This document shows, one piece after another, positions 18,642 through 26,400 of a DNA stretch of 32,201 nucleotides; position 1 is the stretch's first letter, and every line of letters begins with the position of its first letter. The notes below the pieces were generated by a model. That model was not told the origin of the DNA, did no database searches, and saw only the letters and a program-made list of their open reading frames with translations. Position numbers and translations under genes: made by a program. The stretch comes from Catenulispora sp. (GTDB taxonomy: Bacteria > Actinomycetota > Actinomycetes > Streptomycetales > Catenulisporaceae): NCBI GenBank assembly GCA_013362315.1, contig JABFWL010000381.1, positions 1 through 32,201 on the forward strand. Reading direction: 5' to 3'.

Positions 18642-18660
18642 GTGTGATCAAAGATCACAC
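18642..18660. promoter_or_regulatory. Perfect 19-bp palindrome, candidate TetR operator
   Basis: The sequence gtgtgatcaaagatcacac has 8-bp perfect arms around a 3-base centre. The length, symmetry and place between a tetR gene and its divergent neighbour fit a TetR operator. A transcribed hairpin in the 5' leader is the alternative. Confidence 0.6.
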
Positions 18661-18687
18661 CTTCACGAGATTCGAACGGGGAGAGCC

Positions 18688-19389
18688 ATGCACATCGGAG
18701 TCATCGGTGCGAGCGGCACCATCGGCAGTCGGATCGTCAGCGAGGCCCTCGGCCGCGGACACCAAGTCACGGCGTTCAGTCGCGACGCCTCCGGGATCGA
18801 TGAGCGCCGCGAGCGCGTCGCCTGGAAGAGCGTCGAGGTCACGGATGCCGACGGCATCGCCGCGGTCCTCCCCGGCCTCGACGTTCTGATCAGCGCGTTC
18901 GGGCCCGGCAACGCAGCGGTCGACGCCGCGGACGCCGCGGCGCGCGCCATCGCCGACCCCGGTGTCTACGTGCGGGCGGCGACGGCGCTGCTCACGGCGC
19001 TGCGCAGCCGTCCGCGGACGCGGCTCATCGTGGTCGGGGGCGCCGCGAGCCTGGAGGCCGAGCCCGGACTGGCGTTCGTCGACTCCGACGCTCTGCTGAA
19101 CGCCGCGATCGACGGCTTCGGCCTGCCCCGGGAATATGCAGCGGTGATGCGTGGCCATCGCGACGCGATGAACCTCTTCCGGACATCCGATCGCTTGTGG
19201 ACCTACTTCTGCCCGGCCATCGAGATCCAAGCCGGCGAACGCACCGGCCGGTTCCGGATCGGTGGTGACCAGCCCGTCATGGACGCCGAGGGACGCAGCC
19301 GCATCTCCGTCGAGGACGCGGCCGTCGCCCTTGTCGACGAGGTCGAACTGCCGCGCTTCGTGCAACGGCGCTTCACCGTCGGCTACTGA
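18688..19389 (+). CDS. NAD(P)-binding oxidoreductase (atypical SDR, YwnB/NmrA-like)
   Basis: This 233-residue Rossmann-fold protein has the N-terminal dinucleotide-binding motif GASGTIG, followed by a FSRD segment at the end of strand 2 typical of NADP-preferring atypical short-chain dehydrogenases. VVGGAASLE and SVEDAAVALVDE match the family. It lacks the usual YxxxK arrangement, as such atypical members often do. The start is ATG 18688, preceded by GGGGAGA at 18678-18684; an in-frame upstream extension would run through the operator and is rejected. It is probably induced through the divergent TetR protein, and a role in handling a reactive or quinone-like compound is only a guess. Confidence 0.88.
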   Translation: MHIGVIGASGTIGSRIVSEALGRGHQVTAFSRDASGIDERRERVAWKSVEVTDADGIAAVLPGLDVLISAFGPGNAAVDAADAAARAIADPGVYVRAATALLTALRSRPRTRLIVVGGAASLEAEPGLAFVDSDALLNAAIDGFGLPREYAAVMRGHRDAMNLFRTSDRLWTYFCPAIEIQAGERTGRFRIGGDQPVMDAEGRSRISVEDAAVALVDEVELPRFVQRRFTVGY

Positions 19390-19498
19390 GCCCGGCCGCG
19401 TGTCTTGTCGCGAACGGCAGATGAGGGCTGGCGCGCATCCTTACCGAACTCCGCACCAGCCCCGCCGAGCGGAAGCAGGTTCACCCCCGGCGGACACG

Positions 19499-19990
19499 AT
19501 GATGCAGGCGAAGTCGCGCCAGGCCTGGCCGTCGAATGAGGACGGGCTCCGCTGCGTTCTGGGCCGGGCCTACATCGCCGCCGGGCTCTCGGAAGTCCTG
19601 TGGATCTGTCTCATCACGTTCTTCATGCCGACCGTCGCCGCATCGCTTCACTGGTCGGCGAGCTGGGCGGGTCTGGACAGCGCCGAGGCGCTGTCCCTGA
19701 TCTGTACCGGCCGGTTCCTGCCGTCCCGCGACGATCGCGGCGTGGTCGCCGCCGCCACGTCGGCTGTGCTCCTGCTCTGCGACGCCTGGTTCGACGTCAC
19801 CTCGTCCGTTCCGGGCGTCGACCGGTCCGCCGCGGTGCTTCAGGCGGCGTTGGCGGAGATCCCGATCGCCTGTCTGAGCGCCGCCCTCGCACTGCCCCCG
19901 CTGCGGTCGCGCTTGGTGCTTCGCCCGAACTCCGAGGAGAATCGATGTCCGCCTTCCAACTCCCCGTCATGCCCCGCCGGACCAGCGTGA
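19499..19990 (+). CDS. Conserved hypothetical small membrane protein
   Basis: This protein of about 163 residues has four probable membrane segments (near residues 28-48, 55-70, 81-97 and 112-130). The motifs W.GLD..EAL, DRGVVAAATSAVLLLCDAWF and a short acidic turn recall a family of uncharacterised actinobacterial membrane proteins. The start is one of two adjacent ATGs (19499 or 19502). Its last 46 bases overlap the start of the methyltransferase gene in another frame, so the two are probably cotranscribed and coupled. No function can be assigned. Confidence 0.65.
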   Translation: MMQAKSRQAWPSNEDGLRCVLGRAYIAAGLSEVLWICLITFFMPTVAASLHWSASWAGLDSAEALSLICTGRFLPSRDDRGVVAAATSAVLLLCDAWFDVTSSVPGVDRSAAVLQAALAEIPIACLSAALALPPLRSRLVLRPNSEENRCPPSNSPSCPAGPA

Positions 19991-20598
19991 TCACCGTGGC
20001 CACGGCCACCGCGGCCGCGAGCGCCTGGTGGTACAGCGACCGGGCCCCGTACCCGTACTCCCGGCGCAGACTGCTCGATCTGCAACTGCCGTTCCTGAGC
20101 AACTCAGACCTCGATCAGGTCCTCCGGGCGCGGCCGGGAGAGCGCGTGCTGGAAATCGGTCCCGGCACCGGTCTGCAGACCCTCCACGTGGCTCCACAAC
20201 TGGGTCCGGAAGGCAGACTGGACATCCTGGACGTGCAGCAGGAGATGCTCGACCACGTCATGTCCCAGGCCGCGCGGCCGGAAGCCGCACAGATCGTGCC
20301 GCACCGCGCAGACGCCCGCGCACTGCCTTTCGACACCGACACCTTCGACGCCGTCTACCTGGTGACCGCGCTCGGCGAGATCCCCCAACCCCGGCAGGTC
20401 CTCGCCGAGGCCGCACGGGTGATCAAGCCCAGCGGCCGCCTCATCGTCGGCGAATTCTTCGATCGCCACTGGATCCCGTTCGGCCGCCTGCACCGCATGG
20501 CCGACGGGGAAGGGCTGCACGTCATCGAGCGCCGCGGCCCCAGCCTGGCCTACTTCGCCCGGCTCCGGCCTTGCTGGGACCGCAGTTCCGCGTGCTGA
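19945..20598 (+). CDS. Class I SAM-dependent methyltransferase
   Basis: This 217-residue protein has SAM-binding motif I VLEIGPGTG (E70), an acidic residue after strand 2 (LDVQQEML), an ARALPFDTDTFDAVYLV motif IV region and a KPSGRLIVGEFF strand, as in UbiE/Methyltransf_11 enzymes. A weakly hydrophobic stretch near residues 15-30 may be a membrane anchor. GAGGAGA upstream of ATG 19945 is a good ribosome-binding site. The C-terminus (after YFARLRP) looks abrupt, and a neighbouring frame continues to about 20636, so a late frameshift is possible. The substrate is unknown. Confidence 0.85.
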   Translation: MSAFQLPVMPRRTSVITVATATAAASAWWYSDRAPYPYSRRRLLDLQLPFLSNSDLDQVLRARPGERVLEIGPGTGLQTLHVAPQLGPEGRLDILDVQQEMLDHVMSQAARPEAAQIVPHRADARALPFDTDTFDAVYLVTALGEIPQPRQVLAEAARVIKPSGRLIVGEFFDRHWIPFGRLHRMADGEGLHVIERRGPSLAYFARLRPCWDRSSAC

Positions 20599-20726
20599 GA
20601 GAGGTCGCCTGCGCGGCGGAAGCCTTCGATCCGTGAGATCGGCGTCAAGCGGTATGCCGGGTAGCGCGCCTGGCATGTTCGACGCCAGGGGCCGCGGAAA
20701 AGGCGAGAAAGCATCGGAGTTGGCTC

Positions 20727-20759
20727 GGCGACACACGTCCGTTGCGGCCGGGTGTCGCC
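20727..20759. terminator. Hairpin between convergent genes
   Basis: An 8-bp perfect inverted repeat (ggcgacac at 20727-20734, gtgtcgcc at 20752-20759) lies just past the DUF397 gene end and downstream of the methyltransferase. The place suits a bidirectional terminator; no T-run is seen, as is common in actinobacteria. Confidence 0.45.
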
Positions 20760-20765
20760 AAGCGG

Positions 20766-20972
20766 CTATGAGGCCAGGTCGTCGAACTCTCCGGCCTTCG
20801 CTCCGTTGAGGAACGTCGCCCATTCCTGGGCCGTGAATCTCAGGATCGGCCCTAAAGGGTCCTTGCTGTCCCGGACGGCCACGCCGTCCGCCAGTGGGGC
20901 GGCCTCCACGCACTGGCCGTTACCTGCCGATGCGGAAGCCTTGCGCCAGGCGAGCTGTTGATTGGTCTCCAT
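20766..20972 (-). CDS. DUF397 small protein, partner of the XRE regulator
   Basis: This 68-residue protein has the DUF397 signature: W.KAS.S.GNGQCVE, VAVRDSKDP.GP.L.F, W..F. The ATG at 20970-20972 follows the XRE stop by six bases, and its ribosome-binding site GGAGGTGA overlaps that stop, so the two are cotranscribed. DUF397 proteins commonly pair with XRE/DUF5753 regulators in streptomycetes and are thought to modulate them, with some described as toxin-antitoxin-like or as developmental regulators (WhiJ type). Confidence 0.92.
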   Translation of the reverse strand: METNQQLAWRKASASAGNGQCVEAAPLADGVAVRDSKDPLGPILRFTAQEWATFLNGAKAGEFDDLAS

Positions 20973-20978
20973 CTCATC

Positions 20979-21887
20979 TCACCTCCCTCCGATCTCCCGC
21001 GCGACCCGGTCGCGGATGTCGACCAGGAGATTCCGAGTGTCGGCGGGTGACAGGGCGATCTGGTCGCGCATCTCGGCGAAGGCGGCGGTGATGTGGTCCT
21101 TCTGCTCCTGCTCCTCAGCGAAGAGGTTCCAGAAGATCCCTTCCATGTAGACCACGGTGGGGATGACGGATGGCTCGGAGAAGTCCATGACGACGAAGTT
21201 CGCGACCTGAAGGGCTGCGTACATGCCCGCGTCGAAGCGGACGATCTGGATGGTGATGTGGTCCAGCTCGGCCATGGCGCGCAGGTGCTCGATCTGATCG
21301 ATGACGATCTGCGGGCCGCCGATCATCCGGCGTAGCGCGTTCTCCTGGAAGATCACATGCAGCTTGAGTGGATCGGATCCGGTGAGGCGTTCCTGGCGTT
21401 TGAGCCGGACGGCGAGCAGTTCGGCGATGTGGTCCGGGGCGTAGGTGGGATTCAGTCCGGAGATCACGGTCTGGGCGTATTCCGGGGTCTGAAGCAGGCC
21501 CGGGACGAAAGTCGATTCATAGTTGCGCATCGACAGGGCCGCGGACTCGAAGTCCGTGTACATCCGATAGTGGGCGCCGACCTTGTGGAACTCCTGCCAC
21601 CAGCCGCGCCGCTTGGCGTCGCGCGCCATCTGGATCAACCGCTCGCGCTCGGCGCGGTCGATGCTGTAGATCTTCGCCAGTTCCGAGACGTCACGCGGAA
21701 GAGGGACCTGCTGGCCGCTTTCGATGCGGCTGAGTTTCGCGGCCGAGAACGAATCCGCGAACTCTTCGTGGATCGCCGATGAGACCTGCTCGAGGGTCAT
21801 CTGGGAGCCGGCTCGCAGCGCCCGCAGCGCGGCGCTGAGTTCCAGCCGGCGCAGCGTGGGGCTGGCATCTTCGCCGGTTGCCGCCAT
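20979..21887 (-). CDS. XRE-family regulator with DUF5753 domain
   Basis: This 302-residue protein has an N-terminal XRE helix-turn-helix (about residues 17-70; SAAKLSRIESGQQ is the recognition-helix region) and a C-terminal DUF5753 ligand or partner domain (about 110-290; FVPGLLQTPEYA and RLKRQERLT are diagnostic). GGAGG at 21895-21899 precedes ATG 21885-21887. It is divergent from the 22075 gene and the candidate conflict operon, so it could control that operon as well as itself; this is inference from position. Confidence 0.95.
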   Translation of the reverse strand: MAATGEDASPTLRRLELSAALRALRAGSQMTLEQVSSAIHEEFADSFSAAKLSRIESGQQVPLPRDVSELAKIYSIDRAERERLIQMARDAKRRGWWQEFHKVGAHYRMYTDFESAALSMRNYESTFVPGLLQTPEYAQTVISGLNPTYAPDHIAELLAVRLKRQERLTGSDPLKLHVIFQENALRRMIGGPQIVIDQIEHLRAMAELDHITIQIVRFDAGMYAALQVANFVVMDFSEPSVIPTVVYMEGIFWNLFAEEQEQKDHITAAFAEMRDQIALSPADTRNLLVDIRDRVAREIGGR

Positions 21888-21964
21888 CGCCTCACCTCCG
21901 GTCCCTATTGTGAAATTTGCATCTCCCAGTTTTCTGATCTAAGCCTTCGGGAATACAAATCACA

Positions 21965-21974
21965 GCTAGCTAGC
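21965..21974. promoter_or_regulatory. 10-bp palindrome in the XRE/22075 divergent intergenic region
   Basis: GCTAGCTAGC is a perfect palindrome inside an AT-richer divergent region (21888-22074). It could be half of a regulator site for the XRE protein. Nothing else in that intergenic stretch can be called with confidence. Confidence 0.25.
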
Positions 21975-22074
21975 CGCACAGCGTCACCCTATCAGCTACC
22001 TGGTTTCCATCGAAGAGCTTTCACTCTCGCGATGGAGCGCGTGTCGGAGCGCGCAAAGAAGGAGGTGGGGGGCC

Positions 22075-22473
22075 GTGAACGGACCTCCGCGCAACCACGG
22101 GAACCGTGACGGCATGCCACGATGCCCCAAGTGCAAGGGGTCGGGGCGCGTCGGTCCCAACCGGGCCCCGTGCCGGGCGTGCTGGCTCTACGGAGTCGTA
22201 GAACCCTGGCGTCTGGAGCAGCTCGCCAAGGAAGGCGACGACGACCAGGAGGCCGACCTCGAGAACGGCACGAAGCGACCTGCGCCCCCGAAATCGACAA
22301 TGGGACAACCAGAGCGATCACCACCGAATGTGGACGACATTCGCCCGAACCAGTACCATGATTCGGTCGAGCATGGCTGGGGCGGGCTGCGCGATGGGGG
22401 GTTCGGTCGTGGCAGTGACCCTGTCGCCTGCGGATTTCACCCGGCTTGCGGGAATAATCAGTGTCCTGCCTGA
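22075..22473 (+). CDS. Small CxxCxGxG zinc-knuckle-like hypothetical protein
   Basis: This protein of 132 residues starts at GTG 22075 with a strong ribosome-binding site (AAGGAGGTGG, beginning at 22059). The sequence CPKCKGSGRVGPNRAPCRAC contains CxxCxGxG followed by CxxC, like one zinc-binding unit of DnaJ-type cysteine-rich domains. After an acidic stretch the C-terminal half is polar and looks disordered. Its end overlaps the predicted start of the protease gene by about 65 bases, so either the C-terminus is unusual or the protease starts further down. The family is not recognised; it may bind nucleic acid or protein. Confidence 0.55.
   Translation: MNGPPRNHGNRDGMPRCPKCKGSGRVGPNRAPCRACWLYGVVEPWRLEQLAKEGDDDQEADLENGTKRPAPPKSTMGQPERSPPNVDDIRPNQYHDSVEHGWGGLRDGGFGRGSDPVACGFHPACGNNQCPA
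22331..22359 (+). promoter_or_regulatory. Weak candidate promoter before the protease gene
   Basis: TGGACG (22331-22336) and TACCAT (22354-22359) are separated by 17 bases, each four of six to consensus. It lies inside the end of the upstream small gene. If real, it gives the protease operon its own promoter and favours a protease start downstream of 22366. Confidence 0.25.
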
Positions 22474-23488
22474 GTTCCGGACCGTCCAGGGACGCGTCGA
22501 CTTCCTCACCGATGTTTTCGCCGGCAGTCCGCGCAGCCGAGACCTGGCGGCGCGGCTGAACCTCGACGGCCCGCCGCGCGGCGTGGCCGTGCGGGTCGTC
22601 GACTTCCTTCAGGGCTTCGGGCAGGACGAGCCGGGGCGCGAGACACTCGCCGTGCTGATCAACAAGGCGCTTGCCTATCTGGGCGGCGGCCCGGACGCGG
22701 ACTGTCTACGGAGCCTGCTGGCCGCCTACCCCTTCACCACCCCGCCGACCGCGGACCGGCCGCTCTCCCGGTGGCTCGGCGGCGTCCCCGACGACCTGAT
22801 CGACGAGAAGATCATCGGGGAGAACACGCTGCGGTTCATCGCCGTGCTGGAGATCGCGCTCGAGTCCGCGAAGGCGGTCGTGCGGATCCGGACCCCCCGC
22901 GGCCTGGGCACCGGCTTCCTGGCGGCTCCCGGGCTGCTCGTGACGAACAACCACGTCGTCGGCGACCACGTCGCGGCCGAGGCCTCGGAGTTCCAGTTCG
23001 ACTACCAACTGGACAGGCACGGCGTCGCGCTGCCGCCGCGAGTCCGCAGGTTCGCGGTCGGCGGCTTGTTCCACACCAGTGCCGCGCTGGACTACACGGT
23101 CCTGGAACTGGAGGAGGCGGCCGACGGCCCGGACCCGATCCCGCTGGCGCTCACCCCCGTCCGGGTCGCGCCGGGCAGCCGGGTGGCCATCATCCAGCAC
23201 CCCGGCGGAGGGTTCAAGAAGATCTCCATGCAGAACAACTTCGTCGCCTACGCGGACGGCCGGGTCGTCCAGTACACGACCTCCACCGAACCGGGGTCGT
23301 CCGGGTCGCCGGTCTTCGACGACGACTTCGGGGTCGTCGCCGTCCATCACAGCGGCGGGCTGCTCGCCGAGCCCGCCACCGGCGACCGGCACCTGCGCAA
23401 CGAGGGGACCAGCGCCGCGGCGGTGCTGGCCGACCTACGGGCCGACGCGCCCGGCATCGCCGAACGGCTGACGTCGTGGACGGCCTGA
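22409..23488 (+). CDS. Effector-associated-domain + trypsin-like serine protease
   Basis: The protein has 359 residues from GTG 22409. Residues about 1-110 form an all-helical domain with the pattern LPEFRT..GR..FL and LDGPPRGVAVRVV, which resembles the effector-associated domains (EADs) of NTP-dependent conflict systems; I cannot assign the EAD number. Residues about 150-350 form a trypsin-like protease with intact triad H182 (TNNHVV), D228 (ALDYTVLEL) and S298 (PGSSGSPVF). There is no signal peptide, so it acts in the cytoplasm. The start is uncertain: ATG 22394 and ATG 22328 are also in frame, and a G-run at 22396-22401 could serve GTG 22409. The gene overlaps the next by 13 bases. It is probably the effector protease of the operon. 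Confidence 0.85.
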   Translation: MAVTLSPADFTRLAGIISVLPEFRTVQGRVDFLTDVFAGSPRSRDLAARLNLDGPPRGVAVRVVDFLQGFGQDEPGRETLAVLINKALAYLGGGPDADCLRSLLAAYPFTTPPTADRPLSRWLGGVPDDLIDEKIIGENTLRFIAVLEIALESAKAVVRIRTPRGLGTGFLAAPGLLVTNNHVVGDHVAAEASEFQFDYQLDRHGVALPPRVRRFAVGGLFHTSAALDYTVLELEEAADGPDPIPLALTPVRVAPGSRVAIIQHPGGGFKKISMQNNFVAYADGRVVQYTTSTEPGSSGSPVFDDDFGVVAVHHSGGLLAEPATGDRHLRNEGTSAAAVLADLRADAPGIAERLTSWTA

Positions 23489-26400
23489 GCACCGACTCCT
23501 ATCACGCCGTCGCGACCTTCCTCGCCGGGCACTTGCGTACCGTGCAGGACCGCGAGTCCGTGCTCCTGCCCGTGATCAGCGGCTGGTCCGGGAAGAGCGG
23601 CATCGTGTATGAGGGCTCGGCTGCCGTCTTCGCGCTCCACCTGGTCGATCGGCTGCCGGCCGAATTGCTGAAAGAGGTGCTGCGGCGCATCGACGCCGGC
23701 GTCGATCAGCGGCAGGTGGCCGAGGCGCTGTGCGCGCGGATCGACGAGGCCGCGTTCCAGGAGCAGGAGCGGCTGCGGGACCAGGAACGGGAACGGGACC
23801 AAAGCCGCGGCCGGTGGCGGGGAGGTGCGGACCGCACGGCCACGATCCTGCGCCGCCCGCCCCGTCCCGTCACGCCCGAGACGGCCCCGGTGCTGTTCTC
23901 CCCGCGAAACCCCTTCGCAGGCCTCGCCTTCCCCGAAGGCGGCGCTGGGCCGGCCGCAGACCTCGCCGCGCCGACCGCCGAAGCGCCGCTGCTGCTCGTC
24001 ACCCACTTCGCCGGTGACGTCCTCGGCGCGCTGCACGCGGCGGCCGCCGGCGTCGACGCGCCGGCCGTCTGGATCGCGGCCTCCGGCCTGCACGCCCCGC
24101 TCCACCCGGTCGCCGGCCGCCCCTGGAGCCGGGATCCGGCGGACCTCACCGGGACGCCGCCGTCCCTGCTGCTGGTCGACTTCTCGGCCGTCACCCCGGA
24201 CCAGGCCTTCGCCCCGGAATCGCTCAGCCTGTCCGCCGCAGTCGAAGGCTTCCTCGCCTGGGCTGACACCGCCGGCCACAGCGTCGTGATCGGCCTGCCC
24301 AGGTATGTCCTCGCGCCGTCCGACGCCGATCCCCTCCAGCGCCGCGGCGTGCGGACGCTCAGCGCCGCCCGGCTGTTCTCTCCGCAGTACTCGCACCGCA
24401 TCGTCGAGTGCGAGCGCGCGCTCGGGGCGAGACTGCCCCTGCGCGACGTCCTGGAGCCGCTGCTGTGCGCCAACAGTGCCGCACTACCCGCCGCTGTGGC
24501 CGAGGGCGTCAAAGCCCTGCGCATCAGACAGTCCGGGGACGTCGACAGCCCGGAACGGGCCGCCGCCGCGCTCCGGCTGGCCGCCCGGCTCGCCGACGCG
24601 GGCTTCCACGAGATCGCCTACCGGCTCGAGGCTCGCTGCCGCACCGCGGACTCCCTGCGCGGCCACGTCCCGCTGTCGGCCGACCTCGTGATCGATCCCC
24701 GGGCGCGCACCGAGGACCTCATCATCGGCTTCGTCGAATCGACCGACGACATCCCGGCGGCGGTCGTCCAGGCCACCCTCACCGGAGCCACCGGCACCGG
24801 CAAGAGCACCGCGCTGCGCGGCATCGGGCACGCCTGGTCCCTGCCACGGTTCGACGACGTGGAACCGGAGGCGGAGAACTACCTCCCGCTGAGCATCCCG
24901 CTGGCGCAGGGTCCTGCGACGTCGCTCGCGGCGCTCGTCGCCGACCGCCTCGCGCAGGACTCGTTCGCCGTCCTTACCGTCGGCGGCCGGACCACCACGC
25001 TCCCCGCCCACGCCCTGGTCGCACGGCTCAGCTCGCTCGGCGCCCTGCGCCGGCTCTTCCCCTCTCCGGCCTACCTGCTCCTGGACGACCTCGACGCGTT
25101 GCCCGCCGGGCAGCGCGACGACCTGGCGCGCGACCTGCGGCGCTGCCGGGCTGAAGACCCCCGGCTCGGCCTGCTGCTGGCATGTGGCGACTCCGCCACG
25201 GCGCGGCGGCAGCAGCTGAGCGAGTTGACGATGCGCGAGCTCAGCGAGCGGCAGCTGACGTCGATCCTGCGCACCCGGCGCAGCCATCCGTCGCTGGCCG
25301 GGGTGCTGATCGACAACGGCACGGCCATGGCCCGCCACCTGCGCAACCCTCAGGTCCTGACGGTCCTGGCCGAGCTCGGGCTGACGCGGTCGGAGGCGGC
25401 CGGTGCCAACCTCGGGTCGGTCCTGGCCCGGTACGCGCAGCGCAACGCCGGCGACGGCTACGGCTACGACCGCGACCGCGGGGACGTGGACGACCGGCTC
25501 TCCGAGACCGCGCTGTCCCTCGTGCAAGACGGTCTGCGGTCCCGGGCGCTGCCTTCGGATCGGGACCAGGAGCTGATCGCGGTCGGGCGTCGGCGGGGGG
25601 TACTGGCGGAGTCGGACGCCCCGGACATCCTGGAGTTCGAGTTCGATCTGCTGCGCGACTACTTCGCCGCGCGGCATCTCGCCCAGGAGGCGGCGACCCC
25701 GCCGATGGCGCGCGTGCTCGCGCGCTTCGCCTCCGACCTGGACGGTCGGCGCGATGTGCTGCGCATCCTCGCGGGCATCCTGCCGGACCCGGGCCGGCTG
25801 GTCGAGGAGCTGATCGCCCGGGGCGCCGTCCCGCTGGCGCACGAGTGCGCCCTCGAGATCCCCGACGGTGCCGGCATCGGGGCGCGGACGACGGCGTTGC
25901 TGCTGCGGGACCTGGCCGCAGCGGGCGACGCCGGGCGCCGCAGGGCGATCGCCCGGACCCTCGACCGCTACGACTCGCGGATCCGGCCGCGGGACCCGGT
26001 CCACAATCTCGTCGAGATCGCGGCGTCGGAGAACCACGGCCCCTTCCGCCTCGGGCGCTACCCGGTCAGCAACGCCGAGTTCGCCGAGTTCGTCCGGGAC
26101 GACGGCTACCACACGCCGCACTGGTGGGCGCCGAGCGCCTGGGGGTGGGTCACCGAGCAGCAGATCCACTATCCCCGCTACTGGCTGAACAGCCGGATGA
26201 GCCTGCCCAACCAGCCGGTGACCGGGATCAACTACTTCGAGGCGCAGGCCTACTGCGCCTGGCTCACCGCCCGGCATCCCGGGCTGCGCTTCCAGGTCCC
26301 GTCGGCCACCGAGTGGGACCGCGGGGCCCACGGCGGCGACCGGCTCTTCGAGATGGTGAGGTCGCTGATCGCGGCGGCCATGCCGGCAGTCGCCGGCGCC

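Noticed and set aside
18502-18687. Longer N-terminus for the oxidoreductase
   Set aside because: It would run through the promoter, repeats and palindrome; ATG 18688 has a good ribosome-binding site and starts directly at the Rossmann strand.
22771-23475. Upstream extension of the STAND gene over the protease
   Set aside because: The extension reads as Arg/Pro-rich nonsense out of frame with an intact protease triad; GTG 23476 gives a sensible N-terminal domain.
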